Origin: Hippea sp. KM1
GTDB lineage: Bacteria > Campylobacterota_A > Desulfurellia > Desulfurellales > Hippeaceae
DNA: 64,000 nucleotides
NCBI RefSeq assembly: GCF_000526195.1
Contig: NZ_JAFP01000001.1
Coordinates: 1,028,001 to 1,092,000 of the forward strand
Direction: 5' to 3'
Shown: positions 1-8,823 of the stretch, one piece after another
Numbering within the stretch: position 1 is the stretch's first letter
Layout: each line of letters begins with the position of its first letter
The notes under the pieces: model-generated
What the model saw: the letters and a program-made list of their open reading frames with translations, nothing else
Told to the model about the DNA's origin: nothing
Database searches by the model: none
Translations under genes and position numbers: made by a program

Positions 1-649
1 GATGGGTTTTAGGCCACAATCCAAACTTCTCAAGATCATCAAAAACAACACCAACATCCAAAGACTCAATCAAATCCAGCGCCTTATCGGGTTCAAAGAA
101 GGGCAGGGCATACCTCAGCTTTCTCGATATGGGAAAGACGCCTATGCTCTCACCGTTAAACTCCGTTAAATAGTACCCATTAAGCCTGCTGCTATCCAGT
201 CCGGCCAGGATAAAATGATAATCATCTAAGGCCAAATACTCAATGCCGCATTTTTTTAGATCCCCGATAATTGCATCATCCCAAACCCTTTCGGCCAACC
301 ACAGGCCCTTTGGGTCGAAGTTGAAGTATCTCTTCAGGGTGGAGTTTAGTTTCTTTATCTGGGATACCCTATCATCCGAAGGAATGGCGGGCAATACGGG
401 CTCATAAAAGCCACCGCTAAACAGCTCAACCTGTCCTTTCAAAACAAGCCTCTGTATGATTTCATACATCTCAGGATAGTCGTTTCTTATCTTCTCCAAA
501 AGCCAGCCACTGCAGTGAAGCGAAAACCTAAAGTAATCAAACCCCTCCACCATCTCAAAAAACGGCATATAGCAAAGCCTGCAGGCTTCATCTACGGCTT
601 CTGAAAAGTTATCCACCGGCTGGTGCATATGAAAGCCAAAAAGCAACAT
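1..649 (-). CDS. GH57 4-alpha-glucanotransferase/amylase-like enzyme, 3' part outside window
   Basis: The N-terminal 216 codons are present; the gene continues past the left edge. It belongs to glycoside hydrolase family 57, which cleaves and transfers alpha-1,4-glucan chains. Visible signatures: HMHQP at residues 7-11, GQVELFSGGFYEPVLP at about 72-87, WLAERVW with Glu120 in the position of the family nucleophile (Glu123 in the Thermococcus litoralis glucanotransferase), DDYHFILAGL at about 142-151, and FDDLEKFGLWP at 203-213, which contains the expected Asp acid/base. The DDYHF and DDxEKFG blocks favour a 4-alpha-glucanotransferase over an ordinary amylase, but the C-terminal domain that would help decide is missing. 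It lies 15 bases downstream of another GH57 gene on the same strand, so both probably act in glycogen or maltodextrin turnover. Confidence 0.85.
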   Translation of the reverse strand, partial: MLLFGFHMHQPVDNFSEAVDEACRLCYMPFFEMVEGFDYFRFSLHCSGWLLEKIRNDYPEMYEIIQRLVLKGQVELFSGGFYEPVLPAIPSDDRVSQIKKLNSTLKRYFNFDPKGLWLAERVWDDAIIGDLKKCGIEYLALDDYHFILAGLDSSRLNGYYLTEFNGESIGVFPISRKLRYALPFFEPDKALDLIESLDVGVVFDDLEKFGLWPKTH

Positions 650-664
650 AAAAATCCCCCTTTT

Positions 665-2650
665 TTATACGAACCAGTTGTAGGAAAAGTCCCTATCGAG
701 CCTCACCTTAAGCTCAACAAGGCCTGGCAGAATCTGTATAACCCTTCCATCTATCTCAAACTCAAAACGGAAATAGACCTCGCTATCGGCCATTAATGTC
801 TTGGATACGGCAAGCTCGACAATCTCATAGGTTGCAAGCTGGATGTATTTATTGAATATAGCCTTAGAAATCCTCAATTTTATGGGCTTTTTTAAGCAGC
901 TGCAATAAACCTTAATCACAGCCACCCTCTTCAGCCAATCGATATTGCCATCAAACCTAAAAAAGACCCATTCATCGTTCTGACCGTAAAAGAGCTTATG
1001 TATCGGCTTTAGGGATGTATCCATAACGCTGAATGTGGCTGTTTCGTTGATCATACCGCTGCCGAGCCATTCAAAGAAGGATGTGATCTTGCCATCTATG
1101 ACGGGACAGATAAAGTTTTTAGGCTCAACAACCAATGCATCAAGGGAGGATTCATCAACTATAGGCTCCAATAGGGCAGGGGGCGGCTGTATGCCCATAA
1201 GCCTATAAATCTCTATGAGATTTTCCCTAAACAGGCTATCAAACTCGGCCTCGTGCTCACTGTGATGCCCCTTGCCATACCACCAAAACCAATCCGAGGC
1301 TTCAGACCTCAAAAATAGAGACTCCGCCTGCTTTATTGTCTCTTCTTTTAGTTTATCCTTATGCCTCAAATAATCCCTCTTCGTATTGAATAAAAGCTCC
1401 CAAGCCCTGTTCTTCTGCTTATCGCCTATCCAGGTGTTGAAGTTTGAGAATATCCACGATCCGGGCTTTATATCATCAAGCGAATCCAAAGCCTCAACAT
1501 CATCGAGCAATACGGTCTGTATGCCGCTTTCGTTTATTTTATCATAGAGGGCCTCAAGGAACGGTTTGCCGTTTTTGTCGTAATACTCCCAGGCGTTTTC
1601 ACCATCGAGGATAACAAAGGCAATACCATCAGATTTTAAACCACTTAAGAAATCAGATAGAGCAGCATCAATATCCATGGAATGATACCTAAAGCCAATA
1701 CCGTCGCTTAAATACCTGTCTCTGAAGAATATCCTAACACCGTTATACTCATAGGCCTTATAGATACAATCCCTATCCTGTATACCCAAACTCCTCTTTA
1801 GTATATCCTCATCTGTTGCAACCCACTCGACAGAAAAATCCCTATACATCATAAGGCTATCCTTGCAGATAGCACCCTCTGCAGGCCACAGCCCCTTGGG
1901 CTTAAAGCCAAATGTCTCCTCAAACAGGCCAATAGCCCTCTCCACATGGAGCCTTGCATCGTCTTTAAGTGAAAGGATGTTCTTGGGCAGCTCAATAGAC
2001 TCATCCGCCTTTCTTGCAACAGAGGCATCAATAAGCAGAGGCAGTATGGGATGGGCAAACGGCGTTGTGGATAGCCCTATCTTCTTCTGCTTAGCAAGAT
2101 CGGAGTAAATATTAAGCACCTTCGGCAGAAAGGCCAAAAGACTGCCCATCAACCTATACTTATCCGTCTGACTAAAACCCCTTCCTTTCTGAAGCAGCTC
2201 AGCCACAACGGCATCGTTTTCCCTTAAATAGTTGCCGCAGAAGGCAAGCATAAAAACGACTTCTAAATCCAACAGCTCGCTGTCTGTGTAAGATGCCTGC
2301 CCATACAGCTCATCAAATCTTTTCAATGGTTTCACCATCGTTTTATACGGTGGGCTTTTGCATATCTTCACAACAAATCTTCTTTCATCCTCGGATAGGT
2401 ATATAGGCTCCTTCATCCATAGACCCAAGAACAGATCGGCCTTTTCCTTCTTTTTCTGGTATGTATTGATCTGGTTTATCAGGGTTGGTGTGATATTGAA
2501 TGTTGCCTTTATGTTGTGTTGTGCAGCCAAATAGGGCATATCAAAGTAATCCTTTATGGTATGAAGAAACACCCACGGCATCCTGAATACGCCATCAGTA
2601 GTCTGATAGCACGGCTGATGCATGTGCCACAAAAAACCTATACGCTTCAT
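665..2650 (-). CDS. Glycoside hydrolase family 57 protein (COG1449 type)
   Basis: A 661-residue cytoplasmic GH57 protein of the alpha-amylase/alpha-mannosidase-like subgroup. Signatures are WHMHQP near the N-terminus, GLWPAEGA around residue 260 carrying the candidate nucleophile Glu, ILDGENAWEYY around 350 with candidate acid/base residues, and WFWWYGKGHHSE near 470. No signal peptide is seen. I chose an internal ATG five codons after the first possible one: it is preceded by AGAGGAAG at good spacing and overlaps the upstream stop codon as ATGA, whereas the longer start has no ribosome site. The ATGA overlap with the sugar-nucleotidyltransferase gene upstream implies translational coupling and a shared role in alpha-glucan metabolism. 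Exact substrate cannot be read from sequence; amylase, amylopullulanase or transferase are all possible. Confidence 0.88.
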   Translation of the reverse strand: MKRIGFLWHMHQPCYQTTDGVFRMPWVFLHTIKDYFDMPYLAAQHNIKATFNITPTLINQINTYQKKKEKADLFLGLWMKEPIYLSEDERRFVVKICKSPPYKTMVKPLKRFDELYGQASYTDSELLDLEVVFMLAFCGNYLRENDAVVAELLQKGRGFSQTDKYRLMGSLLAFLPKVLNIYSDLAKQKKIGLSTTPFAHPILPLLIDASVARKADESIELPKNILSLKDDARLHVERAIGLFEETFGFKPKGLWPAEGAICKDSLMMYRDFSVEWVATDEDILKRSLGIQDRDCIYKAYEYNGVRIFFRDRYLSDGIGFRYHSMDIDAALSDFLSGLKSDGIAFVILDGENAWEYYDKNGKPFLEALYDKINESGIQTVLLDDVEALDSLDDIKPGSWIFSNFNTWIGDKQKNRAWELLFNTKRDYLRHKDKLKEETIKQAESLFLRSEASDWFWWYGKGHHSEHEAEFDSLFRENLIEIYRLMGIQPPPALLEPIVDESSLDALVVEPKNFICPVIDGKITSFFEWLGSGMINETATFSVMDTSLKPIHKLFYGQNDEWVFFRFDGNIDWLKRVAVIKVYCSCLKKPIKLRISKAIFNKYIQLATYEIVELAVSKTLMADSEVYFRFEFEIDGRVIQILPGLVELKVRLDRDFSYNWFV

Positions 2651-5175
2651 ACTTCCTCTATCCATTCCTTAATCAGGTCGGAATAGTACTTAAACATACT
2701 CATGCCCGTCTTCTCGTCGTTTGCCTGTATGCAGACATCTAACTGCTCCTTATACGGGTTGGGCATGATGAATATCCAGTTTATGCTATCCTCCCACATC
2801 TTTATGCCATCCACGGTGGAATACCGCTTGGTCTTTGCAAGCTCCAAAAACCGCTTCATTATCCTGCCTTTTTTAAGCTGAGGGCATGGGATGTAAAACT
2901 CGCTGTAAAAGAAATGGCGTATACCACCACCAAGCTGGGACAATTTAACGCCGTTTTTAGCCAGCAACTCAAGCAGTTTCAAAGAGGCAAAGAGGGCATC
3001 CCTGTATAGGGAAAACTCAGGAAACGAGCAGTTTCCGTCGACCTTTGATATGAGGTCAAAACCTTTTAGCTCCTCTATGGTAAAGTCGTTGTATTTACCC
3101 CTTCTGATATTGAGATGCTTAAAATAGCCGTCATTTAAATCGGGCGACCAGCTCGGAAGGAGCACATTAAACCTCTTGTTCAGTCTGCCTGCCTGTATAT
3201 CCATAAGCTCCAACACTGCATTTATACTCTCCATCCTGTCCAGAACCCTTCCCTTATCATCAATCAATAGCCTCCTCTGGGTATGGGGATATATCAAAAA
3301 ACCCACATCCAACCCTAAGGATGAGACAATCTTAGAAACATCCTCTTTCGATTTTTTCTCATAATACTCCAAATTGGACAGCTTAATCTCGTCAAAGTGG
3401 GCATTGAGGATGATGTTTTCTATCTGGAGCGCAGATAACACCTTGGGCACAATCTCTTTGCCTATGCCATACATCAAATCAAACACCGCCCTTATGCCGG
3501 AGTCGTTTATGGCCTTGCTGTCTATCAGCTGACTTACCCTGCTTACATACCTGTTATAACGCTCCTCTATTATCATCTCGTTGTCGGTGATACTGCCTAT
3601 CTGGGTGTGGTCAACCCGCCTGAAATCCTCTTTGAAAAAGGATTTATCCACAGCCTTACTGCTTGAGGATTCAAGCTTTAAGCCGTGCTCGTTAAACAGG
3701 AGTATCTCCATACCGGCAGGATCCGACGGATTCCTCTTAAAATAAACACCCCCCATGATAGAGCTATCCGAGGCTATGGCATACCTCAAAACCGTTGGGG
3801 GCACAACCCTTAAGTCAATCACCTGAATCCCCACAGACAACAGGCCTCCAACAAACGCCCTCTTTATCATCCTGGGGGCCTTATCGTAATCCCTTCCGAC
3901 GATAACTTTAGAACCCACGGGCAGCTGAGAACCGAAGGCCTCACCGATCTTGCACGCCACATCACAGCTAATCTCGACATTGACCTTGCCCGAGATGACT
4001 CCGTTCTCAAATAGCGTATTTCTGTATCTATCACCCCAGATGACATTGTTGTTAACAATCGATGCGGCATCTATCTTTTTATCGGGCCATACAACCACAT
4101 CCTGCTCAAAAACACTAAATGGCCCAACCTCACACCCCTCAGAGAGTATCACGCCGGCCTTGGCCACGACATTTTTACCAACAACAACGCCGTTGCATAC
4201 CACCGCATTATCTAAAAAAACACCCCTGTCTATCTCGACATTATCCCAGATTATCGAATTCCTTATAACACAATCAGGGCCAATCCTGGTATTCTTGCCA
4301 ACAGCCACATTGCTAAGCAGGCTCCCTTTGCCTACCTTAACACCATCAGCCAAAACGGCAGTCTCTAAAATCCTAACACCATCTTCTAACTCCACATCAC
4401 CATCTATATACAAAACGCCCTCTTTCTGGGGTATCTGCTCAAATAGGAATGGAAAATTGAGTTTCTTTGAGAAGATGTCCCTATGGACAAACCTATAGCT
4501 GTCTGGATTGCCCACATCCCTCCAATACCCATCAAAGTTATACCCCATAATATCCACACCTTCCCTCATAAGCAGCGGAAACAGATTCTTGGCAAAATCA
4601 AAGGCGCTCTTTGAGGGGATATAATCCAAAATCTCAGGCTCTATGACATATATGCCGGTGTTTATAGTATCGCTTATAACCTCACCCCAGCTGGGTTTCT
4701 CAACAAATCTCTCTATCTTTCCATCCTCATCGGCAATAACAACGCCAAATTGCAAGGGGTTATCCACCGATGTCAGGCCTATGGTTATCTTTGAGTCTCT
4801 GCTTTTATGAAACTCAACCATACCCCTTAAATCAAAATCGCTCACCACATCCCCACTCATCACTATAAACGGCGTATCCAAAAACTCCCTTGCCTGCTTT
4901 ACAGCACCCGCAGTGCCGTAATCACCATCGGGCAATACATAGTGTATGTTGACATGCCACTTTGAGCCGTCTTTAAAATAATCCCTTATGACATCGGGCT
5001 TGAAGTACAGCAAAACCACTATATCCGTTATACCAACAGAGGCCAACGCCCTGATTACATACTCCATCATGGGCCGATTGACCACAGGGAGCATGGGCTT
5101 TGGTATGGAATGGGTTAAGGGTTGCATCCTTGTTCCAAATCCACCTGCCATAACAACGGCTTTCATTTCTTGCAT
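2647..5175 (-). CDS. Sugar-phosphate nucleotidyltransferase fused to left-handed beta-helix and PMM/PGM-like domain
   Basis: An 842-residue fusion. Residues about 4-235 form a nucleotidyltransferase with the signature GGFGTRMQPLTHSIPKPMLP, which makes NDP-sugars from sugar-1-phosphates; about 255-375 are hexapeptide (left-handed beta-helix) repeats; about 385-840 resemble phosphomannomutase/phosphoglucomutase. In the mutase part the segment that should contain the phosphorylated serine (S-H-N-P) reads KRNPSDPAG, so the catalytic Ser-His is absent and the domain is probably not an active mutase. Such fusions are usually annotated mannose-1-phosphate guanylyltransferase, but glucose-1-phosphate is equally plausible beside two GH57 genes. 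The ATG has GAGGT five bases upstream. It heads a three-gene run served by the promoter directly upstream. Confidence 0.85.
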   Translation of the reverse strand: MQEMKAVVMAGGFGTRMQPLTHSIPKPMLPVVNRPMMEYVIRALASVGITDIVVLLYFKPDVIRDYFKDGSKWHVNIHYVLPDGDYGTAGAVKQAREFLDTPFIVMSGDVVSDFDLRGMVEFHKSRDSKITIGLTSVDNPLQFGVVIADEDGKIERFVEKPSWGEVISDTINTGIYVIEPEILDYIPSKSAFDFAKNLFPLLMREGVDIMGYNFDGYWRDVGNPDSYRFVHRDIFSKKLNFPFLFEQIPQKEGVLYIDGDVELEDGVRILETAVLADGVKVGKGSLLSNVAVGKNTRIGPDCVIRNSIIWDNVEIDRGVFLDNAVVCNGVVVGKNVVAKAGVILSEGCEVGPFSVFEQDVVVWPDKKIDAASIVNNNVIWGDRYRNTLFENGVISGKVNVEISCDVACKIGEAFGSQLPVGSKVIVGRDYDKAPRMIKRAFVGGLLSVGIQVIDLRVVPPTVLRYAIASDSSIMGGVYFKRNPSDPAGMEILLFNEHGLKLESSSSKAVDKSFFKEDFRRVDHTQIGSITDNEMIIEERYNRYVSRVSQLIDSKAINDSGIRAVFDLMYGIGKEIVPKVLSALQIENIILNAHFDEIKLSNLEYYEKKSKEDVSKIVSSLGLDVGFLIYPHTQRRLLIDDKGRVLDRMESINAVLELMDIQAGRLNKRFNVLLPSWSPDLNDGYFKHLNIRRGKYNDFTIEELKGFDLISKVDGNCSFPEFSLYRDALFASLKLLELLAKNGVKLSQLGGGIRHFFYSEFYIPCPQLKKGRIMKRFLELAKTKRYSTVDGIKMWEDSINWIFIMPNPYKEQLDVCIQANDEKTGMSMFKYYSDLIKEWIEEV

Positions 5176-5208
5176 AGCATACCTCTTTATTTTTTGGTAT
5201 TATATATC

Positions 5209-5236
5209 AGAATACACCTTTTACGGGAGTTGTCAA
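5209..5236 (-). promoter_or_regulatory. Sigma70-type promoter of the nucleotidyltransferase-GH57 operon
   Basis: On the minus strand TTGACA (5236-5231) is followed after 16 bases by TATTCT (5214-5209). The predicted start of transcription lies about 25 bases before the ATG of the nucleotidyltransferase gene. A second AT-rich block, TATATAAT, sits just downstream and might be an alternative -10. Confidence 0.55.
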
Positions 5237-5281
5237 GAAGGTAAGGCGACCGGCAATCTAATCTTTTCTTGGGCTAAAGAC

Positions 5282-6244
5282 TTACAATATAACTACTTCT
5301 CCTCTACCTTTTTCCTTAGCCTTATACAGAGCCCTATCTACTCTTGATAATATGCTGTTTATATCATCGTCCTTTCTTATTTGTGTTATTCCAACAGAAG
5401 CAGAGCATGATAGGTCTGTAATGCCATCTTTATCGAATGTCAAAGCCTCTATTTTTTCTATCATCCTTTTGGCTATGTTTTTTGCCTGCTCTGCTTTTGT
5501 ATCTGGAAGTATTATTATAAATTCATCCCCTCCATACCTAACAGCTGTGTCTGATTTTCTTACATCATCGAGTATGCTCCTTGCTATAGCCTGAAGTATT
5601 ACATCCCCCATGATGTGGCTGTATGTATCGTTTATCTTTTTAAAGCCATTTATGTCTACCATTATCACACTAAAGATCCTTGAGTATCTGTAAAACTCAT
5701 AGATTGCGTTGTTTAAAACCTTCTCCATGTATCTTCTTGTGTAAAGGCCTGTAAGCTGATCTATGTTTGAGAGCTCTTTGGTGGTTTTTAGGATTTCTTC
5801 TTGCTTTTTAAGTTTCTTTATAGCCTCTTCAAGTTCATTTAGCAGTTTAATGTTTGTGTGTAATGTGTTTTTTAGATCTTCTATTATTTCAGGCGGTGTA
5901 TTGTTTTTATGGGAGTCCAGAGATTCCAAGGCTTCTTTGTAGGCCTCGTTTCCCTCTTCTACGCTGTTTTCTGCCTTCTTTATTGCATCTTCTATTTTTT
6001 TGGTAATGTCCAATACGGCAGACTTGAGTTTTTCTAATTTTTTCTGATCTATGCTAACGCTATCATAGCCGTATATACATCTGCGTATCTCTTTTTCACT
6101 TGCACCCATATCAAGGGCTGTTTTTATGAATATTTTGTAGTAATTGAATGGTGTAAGCAATACATTTTTTTGAGCTGCCCTATAAAGGGCCTCTCTAACA
6201 ATACTGGATGCATTGACCGGACAAAAAATATTCTTAAAATCCAC
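5282..6244 (-). CDS. Diguanylate cyclase (GGDEF)
   Basis: A soluble 320-residue protein expected to make cyclic-di-GMP from two GTP. The C-terminal GGDEF domain spans roughly residues 155-320 and has an intact active-site motif, RYGGDEF, preceded by RKSD at the five-residue spacing of the inhibitory I-site, so product inhibition is likely. Residues about 60-145 are charged and helical, probably a coiled-coil dimer stalk; the first 60 residues match no input domain I recognise. The frame is open further upstream, but that would overlap the preceding gene by 32 bases from a TTG with no ribosome site. The GTG chosen here has AGGAGA six bases upstream. It follows the GGDEF-EAL gene by 31 bases, so the pair is probably co-transcribed. 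Confidence 0.88.
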   Translation of the reverse strand: MDFKNIFCPVNASSIVREALYRAAQKNVLLTPFNYYKIFIKTALDMGASEKEIRRCIYGYDSVSIDQKKLEKLKSAVLDITKKIEDAIKKAENSVEEGNEAYKEALESLDSHKNNTPPEIIEDLKNTLHTNIKLLNELEEAIKKLKKQEEILKTTKELSNIDQLTGLYTRRYMEKVLNNAIYEFYRYSRIFSVIMVDINGFKKINDTYSHIMGDVILQAIARSILDDVRKSDTAVRYGGDEFIIILPDTKAEQAKNIAKRMIEKIEALTFDKDGITDLSCSASVGITQIRKDDDINSILSRVDRALYKAKEKGRGEVVIL

Positions 6245-6275
6245 GCTATATCTCCTAAGATTAGTTTTTAAGATG

Positions 6276-8813
6276 TTATTTAAGGTGATCTTTGAGCTTT
6301 TCCTCAAACATCACCTCAGGCATGGGTTTTGCAAAGTAATACCCCTGTATGTAATCTGCTCCCATGGTTCTAAGAGCGTTGTATTCCTCTTCCGTTTCCA
6401 CTCCCTCTGCTATAGTTTTTATTTCTAAGGATTTTGTGAGTTGTATTATTGCTATGACTATAGACATATTCTTTCTATTGTTGTGTATGTTTCTTACAAA
6501 AGACATATCTATCTTAACTATGTCTATAGGAAATTCTTTAAGCATGCTCAAGGAGGCGTATCCCGTTCCGAAATCATCTATAGATATCATTGGAGGATGC
6601 TCGATGTTCTTTAGCTTGTCTATAATCTTTCTGCTTTTTTTCACATCGCTCATTAGAGTTCTTTCCGTTATCTCTATAGTCAAATAACTCCCCGTCTCAG
6701 AACATACCCTTATTATCTCATTTATAAACTCCTCATCCTTAAAGCTTGATGCAGATATGTTTATGGATACATGTTTTTTCCATTCCTTTATCTTCTCTTT
6801 TACCTCATGGAGAAGCCACATCTCAAATGGTCTTAAGAACCTGCTTGTTTCGAGATAGTCTATAAAAGAGTTAGGATAGTAAATATTTCCATCTTCATCT
6901 TTTATTCTCACTAATGCCTCTGCACCAAATATGCTATTGTCCCATGAGTCAAAGTAAGGTTGATAATGAAGGAAAAAGAGAGAGTTCCTAACGGCTCTAT
7001 CGACAAGTGATTCGGCAAATATATATCTTTGCACATTCTCATCAGCTATAGGGCTATAGAATAAAGCAATGTTCTTGCCTTTTTTGGATGACCTGTTAAG
7101 CGTGATGGATGCTTTCTCCATTAGTTCTCTAATGTCTCTTCCGTCTGTAGGATATATGGCAATGCCTGCATTGGCAGACAAAGATATTTCAGTGCTGTTT
7201 ATCTTAAATGGACTCTCGAATGTTTCCATTAATTTAGCAGGCAGAACAGCTATGTTGTTTTTCTCATCAAACGCATCCACAAATAATCCAAAATCGTCTC
7301 CTCCTATCCTCGCTACGCAGCTGACCAGGGGGAATTCCTCTTTAAGTCGTTTTGCAACAGCTTTCAGGAGTTTATCCCCAAACTCAAATCCGTGAGCCCT
7401 GTTTATATAGCTAAAGTTGGAGATGTCGACCAATATAAGAGCACCCAGATCTGTGCTTCTGAGTTTCCCCTCCACCGTATATATAAAGCCGTTAAGATTT
7501 AAAAGACCCGTTAATGCATCCTCAAACTTAAGCTTCTGGGCTTCTCTTGATAGTTCCTTTTCTTTGGTTATATCCCTTCCTATGGCTATAAACCTCTTTA
7601 TGTTGCCTGGTAATACGACCGGTATTATCTTATCCTGTATATGGAATATAGTTCCGTCTTTTCTTCTGTTTGCTATTACCACCTCTACCGTCTCTCCCTT
7701 TAGGAGCCTATCCCATAGGTCTTTGTAAAAGCCTTTATCATGCAGCCCGGATTTGAATATCCTTGGATTCTGACCTATAATCTCATCCCTGCTATAACCG
7801 CTTATCTTTTCAACAGCCTCATTGATAAAGAGTATCTTTCCGTCGATATCAGTCATTAGAAACCACCAGTCTGATGATTTAGCGGCTTCATAGAAGGTTA
7901 TACTCTTTTGAACCTCATCTACTCTTCCCAAAGAGAAAGAAAGATCCCCCTGTATTTCTTTCAATACATCATAAGCACTGTTGTTTATAAAATTTTTGTC
8001 TGTGTATAGAGAAAGCACAGCTTTGCTTTTAGTTTTCTTCTCAAGAGGCATGGAGCAGGCAGAAACAAGGGAGTGTTTCTGCATCAGGTTTCTTACAACC
8101 TCATTGATAAATGGACACTTATTGACATCTTCTACTATTTTTAGCTCATTGCTTTTTATGCACATAGATGAAATCTCATAATCCTGAGCATTGATGACAA
8201 AAAGCTCATCCACATATTCTTTCTCATCCCCATACACAAAAACAGGTCTTAAAGAGCCTTTATCATCCACCTCTCCTACCCATGCAAGCTTCATTCCGTA
8301 TTTGTCAACGAATGTCTTGCACACATTGCTATAAAGACTAAAAACATCTACAGACTCCGTTATTATGTGATTAATGTCTTTCAAGGCAGAATAGAACACA
8401 AGCATTCGTTTTTCCATTGTGCTATCTGCTATAATCATAAAGCCTGTAGGCTTTCCTTCATACATTACGGTATCTGCGGTGAAGTTTAGAAACAGATAAC
8501 TGCCATCCTTTCTAATACACATCACATTCCTGTAATGACTTTGACCTCTTTTGCCTGATATTCTTTCGGATAGGATCTTTTTGAACTTATCCCTTAGGTT
8601 TTTGTGAACCAAGCTTACTATAGGCATGCCTTCAAGCTCTTCCTTTTTATAGCCAAAGAGCTCGCATAAGTGATCGTTAGCATAAATTATCTTTTCTCTG
8701 TATAAAGCAAAGCCTATTTTCTTGGAGTCTATTATGGCTTTTCCAAGTCTATATAAATCTTCCTTGTTTAAGGATTTCAGTATTGTATCAGCCATATACC
8801 GATAATCCTCCAT
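6276..8813 (-). CDS. PAS-GAF-PAS-GGDEF-EAL cyclic-di-GMP protein
   Basis: A soluble 845-residue signalling protein. In order: PAS (about 30-135), a GAF-like region (about 145-290), a second PAS with the PAC ending RDITKEKE (about 305-425), GGDEF (about 425-580) and EAL (about 595-840). The GGDEF motif is changed to GGDDF and no I-site RxxD precedes it, so cyclase activity is doubtful. The EAL part is complete: GAEALVRI, NISASSF, EITERT, DDFGTGYAS, KIDMSF, AEGVE and QGYYFAKP are all present, predicting cyclic-di-GMP phosphodiesterase activity. It is flanked by a chemoreceptor gene upstream and a diguanylate cyclase downstream on the same strand, suggesting one signalling module. An ATG six codons later has GAGG upstream, although 11 bases away, and is an alternative start. 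Confidence 0.92.
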   Translation of the reverse strand: MEDYRYMADTILKSLNKEDLYRLGKAIIDSKKIGFALYREKIIYANDHLCELFGYKKEELEGMPIVSLVHKNLRDKFKKILSERISGKRGQSHYRNVMCIRKDGSYLFLNFTADTVMYEGKPTGFMIIADSTMEKRMLVFYSALKDINHIITESVDVFSLYSNVCKTFVDKYGMKLAWVGEVDDKGSLRPVFVYGDEKEYVDELFVINAQDYEISSMCIKSNELKIVEDVNKCPFINEVVRNLMQKHSLVSACSMPLEKKTKSKAVLSLYTDKNFINNSAYDVLKEIQGDLSFSLGRVDEVQKSITFYEAAKSSDWWFLMTDIDGKILFINEAVEKISGYSRDEIIGQNPRIFKSGLHDKGFYKDLWDRLLKGETVEVVIANRRKDGTIFHIQDKIIPVVLPGNIKRFIAIGRDITKEKELSREAQKLKFEDALTGLLNLNGFIYTVEGKLRSTDLGALILVDISNFSYINRAHGFEFGDKLLKAVAKRLKEEFPLVSCVARIGGDDFGLFVDAFDEKNNIAVLPAKLMETFESPFKINSTEISLSANAGIAIYPTDGRDIRELMEKASITLNRSSKKGKNIALFYSPIADENVQRYIFAESLVDRAVRNSLFFLHYQPYFDSWDNSIFGAEALVRIKDEDGNIYYPNSFIDYLETSRFLRPFEMWLLHEVKEKIKEWKKHVSINISASSFKDEEFINEIIRVCSETGSYLTIEITERTLMSDVKKSRKIIDKLKNIEHPPMISIDDFGTGYASLSMLKEFPIDIVKIDMSFVRNIHNNRKNMSIVIAIIQLTKSLEIKTIAEGVETEEEYNALRTMGADYIQGYYFAKPMPEVMFEEKLKDHLK

Positions 8814-8823
8814 AATAATAGTT

